Positions 37,192-49,439 of a stretch of DNA of 64,000 nt are shown piece by piece (the first letter of the stretch is position 1; every line of letters begins with the position of its first letter). Origin of the DNA: Polytrichum commune (taxonomy: Eukaryota > Streptophyta > Polytrichopsida > Polytrichales > Polytrichaceae); NCBI GenBank assembly GCA_950295325.1, contig OX485806.1:16368001-16432000 (forward strand). The letters are read 5' to 3'. The notes under the pieces are model-generated. The model ran no database searches. It saw nothing but the letters and a program-made list of their open reading frames with translations, and had not been told where the DNA came from. Position numbers and translations under genes: made by a program.

Positions 37192-38877
37192 TTACAAACC
37201 CATCAAGACCCTCACTTGGTCCTTCAAGCTCTCTTTGCTAATGACATATGGATTGCGAGCTTTCTCAAGGTTGGCTATCTTCAAGTGAAGCTCTTTTTTA
37301 TTCATTAATCTTAACCCTAGCCACCCACAAGAAGTCCCTAGAATCACTACTAGCCTCCACATCCTTGTCATGCTAACCATACTCTTTGACTATGCTCCTA
37401 ACATCTCACCCTTTGTCATAGGTCTCTGTACTTGCTCTTGTGTGGATGTGGCGCTAGCAACCTCTGGTGTAATGGGGAGACTAGAGACATAATCGTCTAC
37501 TTGAACATGTGGGGTTTTTTTTTCTTGCAGTGGGTGCAAAACCTTGTAAAATGGATTGCCCACGCTTAAGAACATTCTTAGTTGCATGCTCGTATGTACT
37601 TGCTAATCTTTGAAGTACCTCATCACATTGAGGTACTGCCTTCCCAATACCTTGCTCATTAGATGTCCTATCTTGGTTGAGTTCAATGCGTCTCTCAATC
37701 TCCCGGGGTGGACTCTTCCTTTGAAACCTAAATGACATGTGCGGGTCATTATGAAATTAAACCCCTTATATACAAGAAGTTTATAGAGAAAAACATATGT
37801 ATATGTACTAATGGCCTACTAAACAATGGACTCATGTACTTATACTAAGCTTTTCAATTTAATGTGATAAATGCCTCCACTACATATACAAACTCATGAA
37901 TTAAATCATCCATTATTATATGTAAAATTCACTTTCACTTTCCAATTTGAAAGTCATTGGATATTTTTTCATCCATGGCATGTAACTCAACAATGGTATC
38001 AAACAAACAAAGATAAGAGCACAATAACCTAGCCATAATCTAGAGAGAAAAACTAAAGGCAGCCCATGAGAGCTCCAAGAACCTCTAGTTTGTAAAAACC
38101 TAGGACCCAAATGGGGCAAATGCAAAGCCTAACAAGAAGACCCATGGCAGTCATTGAGGACTATGACCATATGCAAACAATGAATGAAAATGTGAAGCGG
38201 ATGAAACTAACACACCTATTGTCAATTTTTTCTCCAAACCTTAGGGCTCCCTTTTGTACATCTACCTTTACTTAAATTTAATGGCATTTTTAGATGTACA
38301 CACTAGAGAAAAACAATACCTCTTCCTTGTGTATACTATATACACTAATGCCTCAAATAATATCCCTTCTTACACTCATGTCAATATGTACATGGTATGA
38401 AGAGTCCACCTTCATGGCTCAAACTCTCCTTTAGGGTCTCCACTCAATATGTGATATTAAGGAACTCATTATAGAACTCACTGTACACTTTCCACCACAC
38501 TAAATTTGGCACAAGTTGAGTGACATTCTTCCTTGTGCGAGAATACTTTGTAAAATGCACATAATAAGAATGACATATCTTGGCCAACATCTCCTACTCC
38601 AAAGTAGGCTTGTGTCCATTTTATTTCTTCGGTATCTTCAAAGTCAGCACATCTTGGGGCATGTTCTTAGGTGGGGAGAGTTAGGTTGACATGATTGAGG
38701 GTCTCCCATGCCATCTATAACTTGGTAGTCCTCATCCTCTTTTGCCAATGACTCTAGCAATGCCTCATCATCATCCAAGCTGAAGTGGTGACCACGATTG
38801 CGAGCTAGCTCAGCAATTATCAAACTTTCATAATTTGGTGATGTCAAACCTAGCCACGTACGCCATTCTACCACCAA
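37192..38877 (-). pseudogene. Possible transposon gene relic split by a family E repeat
   Basis: Three minus-strand frames lie in order: 38877-38644 (MVVEWRTWLGLTSPNY, acidic LDDDEALLESLAKEDEDY), 37738-37390 in two overlapping frames (FRFQRKSPPREIERRIELNQ, then DDYVSSLPITPEVASATS), and 37380-37192 (ELHLKIANLEKARNPYVIS). They suggest one frameshifted gene. Between the first and second lies a single family E repeat (37739-38412), which could act as an intron because a TTTAG acceptor sits at its downstream edge. Homology to the foldback at 13160-14680 continues into the second frame, so the frames probably belong to the same transposon family. No catalytic domain recognised. Confidence 0.35.
37739..38412. 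repeat. Family E repeat, single copy
   Basis: Colinear with 13160-13690 and the reverse complement of 13985-14680. Shared text includes 'ACATCTAC.TTTAC', 'CATGGCATGTAACTCAACAA' and 'ATGAAACTAACACA.CTATT'. Unlike the 13-14 kb copy there is no inverted partner here. Confidence 0.8.
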
Positions 38878-39556
38878 AAACCATCCACATGTGAGTAATG
38901 ACCTTTAACCTTGATTCATAGTATGTTTTGGGTATGTATAAATGAATTGGAACAAGAAGATAAACATGCATTTAAAAAAAAATTAGCATGGCTTCTGCAT
39001 GTTTAAATGAATTGGAGAAGAAAAAAAACATGCATTGATAAAATTTCAGCATGGCTTCTCTACATGTGTACATGAATTTGGGGAAAAAAAAACAAAAAAA
39101 ACATGCATCTCTAAAATTTCAGCATGGCTTTTGCATGTATATATGCATTTGTTAGAAGAAGAAAAAAAATCTTGGATTGATAAGATTTGAGCATGGCCTT
39201 TGCACATGCTAGAGATTATTGTAAATTTGAAAGTGCACTTTGAAGCTTCAAGGATAGCATTCATCCGAAGTCACCTCCTAATCCACCTTCAAAATCTTAG
39301 CTCCCAGCTCCTAAACTTCAACCTCGCATGAGCTTGCTCTAAACTCCTAGACTTTGATCTTGTACAAGCTCGCTCTAAGCTCCTACTCTCACCTCCTAAT
39401 CCAACTCCTAACCTAGCTCCCAATTCTAGTATGTAAGGTTAAACCAAGCAACTCCTAGCTCTGAGAGCAAGCAAATGGAAGGGCCTCCATTTCGGAGGTG
39501 GAGGTTGTTCAACGAAAAGGCTGGCTACATAAGAAACTCAAGTTTCTCAGGTTTTT
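38878..39556. other. Spacer with short imperfect repeats
   Basis: A segment of about 70 bp with 'ACATGCAT..ATAAAATTTCAGCATGGCTT' is imperfectly repeated about four times between 38965 and 39200. No gene recognised. Confidence 0.5.
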
Positions 39557-39672
39557 GATACCCCAACCACACCGGGGGTCCATCCGCCCCCCAACCAGCC
39601 TGGAGGGTGTGGGGCCCCCTCGCAGATGGGGATGGCTGGGGGTGGTTGGACCCCCTGGTGTGGCCGGGGTAT
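39557..39672. repeat. GC-rich hairpin
   Basis: ATACCCCAACCACACCGGGG at 39558 pairs with CCCCTGGTGTGGCCGGGGTAT at the other end (one bulge, few mismatches), enclosing a further CCCCCAACC/GGTTGG-like pairing. Much more GC-rich than the surrounding DNA. Likely the core of a foldback element. Confidence 0.6.
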
Positions 39673-39865
39673 GAGTGGGGAAGGAGTTTCTACTGGAGTT
39701 TTTTTTTAGTATACATGAAGGCTAGAACGGAGAATAGCACATCTTGTACAAATCACCCCAAAACACCCGGTTTTGAAACTAGCTTTGTTACTTTCCATAC
39801 AACTTTCATAGCTTGTTACATTTTTGCCTTCTCAATAGATGAGGTTCCCTAGACAACACAAAACT

Positions 39866-40282
39866 CTAGCCCTTGTAGAGATGCCCTTTGTTGATACCCA
39901 ACTTGAGCCTAGATACACGAACAACATTGGTACAAAAAGAATGCGAGACAACCATGGCGCCAACCATGATCCAAGAACCAACCTCCGTAAACCCTAATTT
40001 CTCAAAACCGACGACAACGTTTAAAGAATGCAAACAAAATGTTCTATTGTGTTCCCCATGGATGGAATCGCCAGAATCGTCCTCCAAAATCATGAAATCT
40101 GGATGAAACTGCCCAAAATGGGAAGGAATAGTGTCCATATTTGGATGAAAATATGCAATGCCATCCGTACACGACCTCATCACTTCAATGATCGTTGGTG
40201 TTTTTAATTTTCTTTTATTTCGTTTTAAAATTGAAGAAGAGCCGTGGCCTCCAGAGTCCATGTGAAGGAGAATGATAGGCAT
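39866..40282 (-). other. Unrecognised 138-codon open frame
   Basis: A single uninterrupted frame starts MPIILLHMDSGGHGSSSILK, is basic near the N-terminus (KRNKRKLKT) and later contains FMILEDDSGDSIHGEH. It matches no family I know. Its downstream flank (about 39820-39880) resembles 46125-46175, so it lies in repetitive DNA and may be a transposon remnant. Coding status uncertain. Confidence 0.25.
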
Positions 40283-40498
40283 GTCACGTGTAGATTTGGG
40301 TACTCATATTTAGTGGAGATTTATGGTACCTACCGCATAATGAGCATGGCCAATTCGGCACCAACATGCCGAATAATCGATTGGTCTCTCAAATGATTCA
40401 TATGATTATTCTATGCACTTGAGTTTCCATTTCTTGGAATTCCCACAACATATATAGTATGTGCAAAAACACATAAGTTTCACGAGGAAAATTAGGGT

Positions 40499-41094
40499 TT
40501 CAGACCTTGGACAACTGCCAAAACAACTATAGTTAACTAGAAATTTTTTAAGGCTAAACTCAAGAACAACTATAGTTAACTAGAAAATATGTTGGAGGAA
40601 GTTTGCCTCTTGATTTGCTTCAGTTGAGGTCTTTAATATGCTCGGGCTATTGAGGATCATCAAGAAACGCCTTTATACGATCACTCATAGTGTTGTGCTC
40701 CAAAACAACCTTCATGTACACCATCAACACAAATAACACACTAGTGACACTTCAACATTATAGTAGAAGTATGTGAACATGTTGCGCTCAACTTTAGTTA
40801 ACTAGATATAGCTATAGTTAACAACCTTCATAGTGTTGTGCTCCAAAACAACCTTCATGTACACCATCAACACAAATAACACACTAGTGACACTTCAACA
40901 TTATAGTAGAAGTATGTGAACATGTTGCGCTCAACTTTAGTTAACTAGATATAGCTATAGTTAACTAGATTTATCGGCAAAACAACTATAGTTAACTACA
41001 TTTTTTGGCAAGTCAAATCGCGAACAACTATAGTTACGAAAGGCAACTAGTTAGCTAATAGTTGAATTAGTTGGTTAGTTGTCCAAGGTCTGAA
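40499..41094. mobile_element. TIR element family H with AACTATAGTT subterminal repeats
   Basis: It starts TTCAGACCTTGGACAACT and ends with the exact mirror AGTTGTCCAAGGTCTGAA. Length 596 bp. AACTATAGTTAACTA-type motifs occur many times near both ends, as subterminal transposase-binding repeats do in several DNA transposon superfamilies. A 142-bp internal segment (40687-40828) is directly duplicated at 40829-40966. No transposase. Confidence 0.85.
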
Positions 41095-41348
41095 GTAGGA
41101 TTTCCTTGAATGGTTTTGGCATTTTCAGAAATATTGCAAGTAAGTTAGCTGTGATTTAGTTGTAACTAAGTGTAATTAGTGGCAGCCTGGGCATGGTGGT
41201 ACAGTAGGTACTCCGGGGTGGTTGCCACCAGATTTAGCGGCTATCATGGAGCTCATTTCCTCATAATTAGGTACCACCACCTTACACTGATCATCATCAT
41301 CATCTTCATCATTATTATTATGATAATGATGATGTATTAGTATTTAGT

Positions 41349-41575
41349 ACACTAAATGTTGTATCTAGTGTCACTTGCTATTTGGAATTATGCGATTGCT
41401 ATATCTATTTACCGGTTATCTCATATTTTACTAACAAATGTCAAATCGGTTGTTTGGACATTATGGAACATTAACAACTTTATTTGGTAAGAAATTACAT
41501 TACTTTATTCGTTAAAAAGATATAGCATTGTGTGACTCCGAATAGTAAGTGACACTAAATATCATATTTAGTGCA
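41349..41575. mobile_element. MITE family A, copy
   Basis: The left end has CTAGTGTCACTTGCTATTTG; the right end has the mirror GAATAGTAAGTGACACTAAA. About 227 bp, with secondary short palindromic ends (CACTAAAT ... ATTTAGTG). Confidence 0.8.
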
Positions 41576-42132
41576 ATAGTAGTAGTATTGTTAGACGTAG
41601 GAGCATGGGATTCTAAGGGAGCCCAACTGCCTGGACCTCATCTCCCCTCTCTTCACATAGGAAGGTAACTTAAGTGGGTGCAAAGTGTCCCATGAGCTTT
41701 TTGGGAATGATCCCAGCGTTTCCAAGTCCAACTGGTTACCATAACATTATTCAATTGCTATCAGCCATCCCATTCTAATAATATTTAGTGACAGTGCTTT
41801 ATCTAAATAACTCATAGTTTATCAAGATGTATATGCTTAGACAAGCATCCACAAGGTATAATTCAAACACCTTACATGGCATATTCATGGCCCCACCCAA
41901 CTTGGTCACTCAACTAAATAATGTTATGCATTTTATGATCTTTTGGTTTTTCTTTACTATTTTGGGTTGTATTATATAGATTCCTCTAACATGATCAGTG
42001 ATTTTCTTGAAAGTCTTGAACTTCAACCAATTCATTCATAACTAGCGGTCCGTTCTCCCCGTCCATTGAGTGGGTGTTATTTGAATTGCCACATTTGTTG
42101 CACAATCATTATGTATATGTATAATATAGACT
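41576..42132. other. Spacer, nothing recognised
   Basis: AT-rich sequence without gene, RNA or repeat signature that I could support. Confidence 0.5.
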
Positions 42133-42756
42133 TGGGTGCAAGCATAGTAAAGTGGATAGCTCCTGATCCTTGCTTGGTGTTAAGTGGGAGTGATTCAATT
42201 TGATGTATTCGAATTTCATGAAGAAAAAAAATCATAATTAAAAAAAAAAACATATCGATCTACAAAATCCAAGCAATTTATGATGACCAAAATAAAACAA
42301 ATCCAAGAAAAGTCTACATATTTTAGAAGACGGTGCAAGTGGTGTGCAAGTAGGTGATATTGAACAAGTGATTGTCTAAAGCTTGTTTAAAGTATGACAA
42401 AATTACATTAATTTGATGGTTTTCTACAAAGTTTTGTGATGATGCCCTCAAGTAGATAATGAATTCAAGGTGAATATTAAAAAAAAAGACCCCAACTTCA
42501 AAATAGTTAAGGTCATGAAATCTTCATCCAAAACTAGACTTAACCATTTGCTTTTGAGCATCACTTTTGATGTTAAGTATTGAAGATCTCAGCTTGAAAT
42601 TCTACATTTGAGTATTTAACACATCAATAAAGCTCATCATGAAAAAAACTCCATTTAAATAACGTTTTGCTACTGTTTTTAGGCCTTTGACCCCAAAAAT
42701 AATGGTTCTAGTATACCAAAGCACTTTTTTGGTCCACTTTACCATGCTTGCACCCA
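42133..42756. mobile_element. TIR element family G
   Basis: It starts TGGGTGCAAGCATAGTAAAG (then TGGA) and ends with the mirror CTTTACCATGCTTGCACCCA preceded by TCCA: 24-bp terminal repeats with one mismatch. Length 624 bp, AT-rich, no coding capacity. Only copy noticed in this window. Confidence 0.85.
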
Positions 42757-43837
42757 CTTACATGTTAATATATGTATTTTTGTGAGCATTTTCAATCACC
42801 AATTGAGGGTCATTGAAGGCATATTTGACCCCGCTTTCCTCTTCTAATGGTAGGTAATTGACCACCTAAGATCGGTTCATCTAGTTTGGAGCCTCCCTAT
42901 TTTGTGTTTGTTAAGAAACGAATGGAGTCGATCTAACCAAGGCTTTACACCAATTGAAAGGTTAGCATGGAAAGTAGGAGCCAAATTAAGTTTCTATCTT
43001 AAATGGTAAGGTTGAAACTTGAAGGCCCAATAGAGCATTCCAAGGATAGGTTCCCAAGGGCTATACTATTTCTTTGATTTAGATTTAGTGTGAGTGATCA
43101 TATAAAATGCCATCAAATTAGGGTGGACATTGACTTTGATTTTGTGAATAATATATAGTGTCATACTAAAGATAATGTTGCGACAAAATCGTGGGGTTTT
43201 GGCATGCACAGGCTTCTGCCATGGTCGTTGAAGTGCGCAATGTGTAACTTATAAAACTACTTTTCACTTTCCAAAGATCTTGAGAATCCTTTGCACACGG
43301 ATTTGCAATAGTTATTTAATGCAAGTTCACCCCAAGGGTCAAGTTCGTTTCCAATTGTGGAATGTGTTGTCTTGCACACACCACAATACTTTTCTTCATT
43401 TTGCAAAACATTGTGATACTACAGCATGCTTCTGGCTTCTGGTGAGGCCACGCTGCCTGTGCTTTCTCGACCGTCGGATTTGACTGATGTAACCCTCCTC
43501 CCCTGATCTCTTCCGTTCCTGCCAGACAGACAAACAAACAAACAAACAAACACTCACTCTCTTCACCTTCCCGATTACGATATCTTTTAATGCAAGTTCA
43601 CCCCAAGGGTTAAGTTAGTTTCCAATTGTGGAATGTGTTGTCTTGCACACACCACAATAATTTTCTTCATTTTGAAAAACATTGTGATACTACACTATAA
43701 TGTGCATCACATTATCAACTCAAGCCAAATAATACGAGTGACAAAAGTTTGAAACAATCAAGCCCACACTAAAGACCAGACTAAAAATGTAGTTAGAGAT
43801 ATAATAATAATGATATTATATACAACGTCAGGCAATT
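42757..43837. other. Spacer with a local duplication
   Basis: 'TTTAATGCAAGTTCACCCCA' with the following ~100 bp (to 'AACATTGTGATACTACA') occurs at about 43316-43422 and again at about 43586-43695, a direct duplication of 270-bp offset. Otherwise nothing recognised. Confidence 0.6.
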
Positions 43838-44512
43838 CGACGTGAATTTGAGTCCCTACCCTGCTGAAGGATCCCCTTGGTGCAGGGTGGGGTTTACAAC
43901 CTACCTTGTGGTGGGTGGGCTCTTGGTTTTTTCGTCAAGTAGAGAGAAGGTTTCACAATAGAGAATCGATATGCCAACTTCTTTGTTGGCTCTGTATGTA
44001 GGACAGAGACTATGCATCAACTTCTATGTTTGAAGAGCAAATTTCTTAACCACTTTGCATTCACACTTGGATGTTACTTGTTCTTGTTATTTTTGGTCCA
44101 ATTTATTTAACATGAATGATGAAAGCTCACATACCTTGGACAACTAACCAACTAATTCAACTATTAGTCAACTAGTTGCCTTTTGTAACTATAGTTGTTC
44201 GCGATTTGACTTGCCAAAAGATGTAGTTAACTATAGTTGTTCTAAAATATGGTTAGTTATAATTAAATATATCTAATGAACTATAGTTCTTCCCTAAATA
44301 TATATTGAAAAAATCTAATTGATTATAGTTGGTTATAGATCTAGTAATTAGCCATCAACTGGCATGAGCAAAGTGTACAACTACAATTATAGTCTTTCAT
44401 AAGAAAGGACAGAGCCTCACGGTTCCACCATTTTCTTGTTAAGAGTTGGGTACCTCTCCACTATCATCTAGTAGTTTAAGGTCATCTCGGACCGGTAGTT
44501 GGAGCTAATTAG
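43838..44512 (-). mobile_element. SINE-like element interrupted by a family H fragment
   Basis: Read on the minus strand, 44512-44400 matches the head of the SINE copy at 46260 (GGTCCGAGATGACC, GATAGTGGAGAGGTACCCA). 43985-43838 matches its tail (TCTACTTGACG, GTAGGTTGTAAACCCC, GGTAGGG...CTCAAATTCACGTCG). About 400 bp of foreign DNA separates them, including a truncated family H segment (44137-44260: ACCTTGGACAACTAACC, AACTATAGTT). This nesting dates the H insertion as younger than the SINE. Confidence 0.6.
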
Positions 44513-46259
44513 TGCATGTTATTGCAAGTGATGAGGGCGAGCTCTTTGAGTTTTGCCCCACCAATGTAACATGAGGTGAAAATGCAATCAATTATATGGC
44601 AACACATGAATTACCTTATGAAGTTGATTTGAGTCCGAAATTAGTCTAGGAAATTGAAGGGAATGAAACAACCATAGACCTTACGCCACATTGGAAGGGG
44701 GGGGGGGGGGGGGTCTTTTTGGGTATACCAAATCCCTTTTACCTTGGTAAGATTGGTGGGGGGCCTAGTGCACCCAAAGTCCTATTGTCTAGGAGGACGG
44801 TTCATGGATCCGTCACCGGAGCACAATTTAGAGGTTGTGAAATCTTAATACATCATTCAGCTCAATGAGTCCATTTCATTACGAAGTTGAATGCATGCAA
44901 CAATATGAAAATTAAACACCTTCAATAATATCGTAGTTTTTCAAGTTGAATTTCCCAAGTGAGGCATATGCAAGGAATAGTTCTTGGACCTCATCTGACG
45001 TATTCTTGGTCTTACTAAGCCTCCCTCTTCAACTAGATAATGTTATGCCTCTAGCCTCACCTATATACAAAAAGAACTTCATTATTGGTTCAACATCGTT
45101 TGCTTGAGATGGTAATCTAGGTGTTTGTCGCAACATGACCACACTATCCCAATTAGTGAGGGAGGGCTAATAGCGAGTGTGGGAAGTTAGTGAAGGTGAT
45201 ACTAAATTTCTTTACGCTATGAAATTAATGCCACCCAAAGATCTAGGAATCAACGGTCATCTTGGCATTATGCACTAAAAATACTATTTATATCAACAAT
45301 ATTCACAAAATACCGGCACTATTCATCTTGGCACTATCCACTGACAATCCCTTAGTGCATACACTAATGTTCTTAAAATGTATGGTAAATGAGCATGTAA
45401 TCATGGATTAGTATCACTTAGTAGGCAATTTAGCCCTCACTAATTTTGAGACTTGGCAAAATTATGAGTGTTTCAAAAATTAATACCACACACATTACTT
45501 AGAGAATTAGTGTAGTTGAACTCGATCCCCATTGTTTTAATGCATTCGTTGGATGCCTAGAAGAGTTTCTCCCTTAAACAACCCAATTTCTCCTTGTAAA
45601 TGTGACATGCAAGATTTCCAAAGAGTGCACCACATGGCCAACATCATTTTATCTTCACCACATGGACTCCCAATGATCCCTTCACATACCCGAGAGGCAT
45701 GTAACTTACACCCGGCTAGGTGGGAATGCTCTTACAATTGTTTTTTTGGTTTGTTTCCCAACACTTTCCATGGGGGATGTGATAAGAACTTACACCCGAT
45801 AGTTTTGTTGCCAATCCATCCTAATTCAATACCGATAGACTAATTTGGGGTCTTTGATCCCTATTTTGACTTTAAAAAATAGTATTTGGGTTGTACTTAG
45901 CAATAAGCAAATTCATCCTCCCCTAGGGTTTGGGATTTGTGGCATCTGCGTGAACGAGTTAAACATTGTGGATTAACGGGCTCCAGTTGAAAAAAAGTCT
46001 CCTACAAGATTGAGAGTTGATTCATTCCAATTCGACTCTACTAGACTAATTTGGGGTCTCTTACTCTATTTTCAGAGTCATCTAGCCTAAACATAAACAC
46101 CTACATGTTATAATATAATTTGCTGCATTTTCACCTTTGCAATGGATGAGTTTACGTAGACACCACAAATCCCTAGCCCTCCTTTAGGTAAATTTATGAA
46201 ACATCGCCCTCTTACAAGCTCATCGATAGTACAGATCACTGAACTAGGAGAACCAACCA
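44513..46259. other. Spacer with a G17 tract
   Basis: Mononucleotide G run at 44697-44713. No gene supported; the 96-codon frame at 45553 has no family resemblance. Confidence 0.45.
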
Positions 46260-46545
46260 CTAATATAGCTACAGATGAGGTCCGAGATGACCCTAAACTA
46301 CCGGGTGATAGTGGAGAGGTACCCATTTCCAAAAGGAGTGGTTGGCGGTTCGATCCCTACTGTGAAATCTTCTATCTACTTGACGGAAAAACTAATCAAG
46401 TAGGTAGGAAACCAAGAGTCCACCCATCGTAGGGTAGGCAATAAACCCCGCCTTGAACCAAGAGGATTCTTGAGCAGGGTAGGGCCAACGGGCTCAAATT
46501 CACGTCGGATTGCCCGACGTTGGTTACTTATTCATTTATTTGGTT
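46260..46545 (+). mobile_element. tRNA-derived SINE-like element, most complete copy
   Basis: The head GGTCCGAGATGACCC leads to a perfect RNA polymerase III B-box-like GGTTCGATCCC (46349-46359). Body blocks are 'TCTACTTGACGGAAAAA', 'AAGAGTCCACCCA', 'GGTAGGCAATAAACCCC', 'ACCAAGAGGATTCTTGA' and 'GGTAGGGCCAACGGGCTCAA'. It ends in a stem ACGTCGG-ATTG-CCCGACGT (46502-46520) and a T-rich tail. Relatives at 34761, 43838 (minus) and 49440 share the 3' half. The A box is not clear. Confidence 0.65.
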
Positions 46546-47119
46546 ACAGATGAGCTGGTTGAGTTTGAGAAATAAACAGTCGAAGTTCAAGACTTCACGA
46601 AAATTACCAACTATGTTAAAGGAATGCAAAGAACATACCTCAAACTAATGAAGAAAAAACTGAAAGATGTCAACATGTAACCGGTTGGACTTGGACACAC
46701 TAGGATCTCGACCGATTATGCCCAAAATCTCCCGGGACACCTCTATCATAGATGTTTGTGTATTTCTAACAATGTGTGTTGGGAATTTGATGAGGATGTC
46801 CTTTTTTAATCTCACCTTTTATGAGTGAACTTAACATAGGTCCCAAAAGAACACTTAATACGACCAATGGGGAATGTGAGAGAGATCGGCACCGAATCAT
46901 GAGGAGGGGTACACACGTCGCACATTCGATTGTGTTGGACGGAAGTTATTGATGAGGGAAGGATCCATCCCGATCCTCACAATAACGCGGATGAGAAGTA
47001 TTTGCACATTCATTATTACATTCATCCGTCACTCCGTACTTGGGCACCCCAGGAAATCGGGCTTTTCCCAGAACTTGTTGAGCTTCCCCAAAACAAAAAG
47101 CAGTCTGGGACGGCGGTGA
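46546..47119. other. Spacer, nothing recognised
   Basis: Moderate GC content. No coding or repeat identity that I can support. Confidence 0.45.
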
Positions 47120-47730
47120 ACGGTCGTTAACTTATGGCCGTCCAAGTCGAGAGGCCGAGGGATTGAATGGAATGGAGTGGCCACACTTTGTTGATTGAGA
47201 GTCCAAAGAAATGGGCTGAAAATGCATAGCCAATAAAATAATATAGGAATTAGAGAGACTTCGGCTGGGTATAGTGTGAAGCTCTCAAAGGTCAAGCCCA
47301 CAGTCCAAACCTTTGGCCATGAATTCCCAGGGCCTCTCCACTTGGACAACCATAGTGTGAAGCCTCCAAAGGCCAACCCCAAAGTCCACATGAAGAAGGA
47401 GCATCCCACTTTATTCCTTGCCCAAAACAACCCCTCCAATCTAACGGTCAAGATCTTGTCAGTTTTTGATCTTCTTATGAAAAGAAATCGATGGCCTCTC
47501 GACCATAGTTCGGGTTTTCATTCATGCCTGACACAAACTTCCTTCGAGAATCCGTCGCCTTGATAAAAAAAAAGTACTATCATGTAGGCATTTTGGAGAG
47601 TGACGGCCTTTGGGCTTTGGCCTCTGGTGTGAAGGGTCGAGAGGCCGAATTCTTGGTCTCTTGCAATATGATTGGTGGAAATCGACGGCCTCCTGACCTT
47701 CGGCCATCGTGTGAAGCGGCCGTTACTGAA
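47120..47730. mobile_element. Foldback element with TTCACAC-type termini
   Basis: The left end 'CGTTAACTTATGGCCGTCCA' then 'AGTCGAGAGGCCG' mirrors the right end 'GAGGCCGTCGATTTCC', 'GATGGCCGAAGG', 'CGGCCGCTTCACAC' (reverse strand). Internally 'AGTGTGAAGC.CTC.AAAGG' is repeated (47273 and 47352). Overlapping open frames on both strands are by-products of the inverted structure and are not called as genes. Confidence 0.6.
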
Positions 47731-49439
47731 GAAGCATAGAGCAAAGTATTCTGATCTTAGTAGAGTTATCGAATTCATGTATTTTCTCATTTGTAAGATC
47801 TAAAGAAACGGTTCCAATGCACTAATGAAAGCATGGTTTGGACATCGTATGTAAAAGTTATAAGGGTTTGAAGTTTTAGGTGTGTGTATGTGACTCAAAA
47901 ATAACACTTGTATCAAATGTTCAGAAGATGTACATATTCATCATGAATATATACACATTGTAAAATATTTTTGGATGTTGATTTTGAAGCATTCCTACCT
48001 TAGGTGGTCTCTTGTGAGATGGGGCACTAGAAGCGGGGAACAATACAATCTTGTATTGGTTGTCGGTCATTTAACTATGGGAGTGATGGAGAGGAACCGC
48101 CCATAGGTGAATTTCAATCCACATGTGTGTGGAAAGTTGCCCATAGTGAGTAGATGAAATAATTTCCAAGTAATCCAAGTAGGGTTTAGGGTTTAAACTT
48201 TATTGGTTTAGTGGTCTTCATGACTTATCATTCAACACAAAGTGTCATATGACAACCTCTTTAGATGCCACTCCCTAAACCCTTAACCTTAAACCGGACT
48301 AAGTTTAAGTCTAGAATTATAACATGTTGAATTCATTGTAGAATCCTATGATAAGTTCCTACAATAAAATATGCAAAGTTGATTATGATAATATTATATT
48401 TAAAGAATTATATTTCCACCATTCAACAATTGATTTTATAGATTTAAAATAAGAAAATAAATATTTTTTCTTTTCCATCATAATCTTGATAGCATAACAT
48501 TCAAATAATCACTAAGGATTCACATATTTCTCATGAAATCAAAAGTGTATGGATGAATCCGCTTATAGAACTGAAGCAACTTAAAAGTCTGACAAATTTT
48601 GAGAATATTTCCAAATTTACTTAAAGATGAGTTTGAAGCAAATGGAATGGATTCAATTCAATGTTCAAAAAGCCAAAGAACTTATGAGACTTGAGAATCT
48701 ACACAACTAGAGAGACCCTAAGTAATCCTCTAAAAGAACCATCACATGTGCACTTTCACTCATTATAACCAAATTAAAGCAAAGTTTATTTTCAACCCGA
48801 TTTCGGTTCATGATTTATCATAGATTCGCTAATGCAACCCAAGTTGTAGGTAATATCAAGTTACATCGGCATGTGTGTGGTCATTGGCAGTCAATTACTG
48901 CCTTCGTCCCAAAATTATTGTCCTACTCCCTGGAGTTTAATATCTTAAAATGTTTGTCCAAATGGCTACAAATGGAGGTATACGAAAGCTTGCCAAATCA
49001 GAGCAGAGGTGGCCATAAATGATCATGGAAGAGACTTTGTGCTAGATTTGGAGAAGTATAAGGCGGTGCAAATTCTTCTGTGTAGGAAGATAGAAAATTT
49101 TGAGGATTGCGATTTTTTTTGGTAATTTACTCCTTAAATTGAAATTATTATGAATTTTTGAAGCCAAAAGTTGGTCAAAACACATTACCAATGTCCAGAG
49201 TTTGCCATAACTGCTCATTCCTGCTCACTTTAGCACTCAAACCAGGGACATGTGTCATGGCACTATTGGTTTCGGCTTGATCAAATTCAGTGCCCAACCT
49301 TATTGAAATTTAATCCTAGCTTGATAAGAATCATGGCATCCTATAAGTTTTCGATGGGGTCCTGATCGGGAATAAGCACCTCCACTCTAAAAGGTGCATG
49401 AAATAACAAAGTACTAAGGGTCAGTTTCCATGTAGACCG
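47731..49439. other. Spacer, nothing recognised
   Basis: AT-rich DNA with no supported gene or structured repeat. Confidence 0.45.

Noticed and set aside
46349-46359. Possible tRNA gene from the GGTTCGATCCC box
   Set aside because: No acceptor stem, anticodon arm or proper A box fits around it, and the surrounding sequence recurs as a dispersed repeat. A SINE-like element explains it better.
47029-47790. Several overlapping frames of 60-140 codons on both strands
   Set aside because: They lie inside an inverted-repeat element, and frames on opposite strands mirror each other; no family resemblance.
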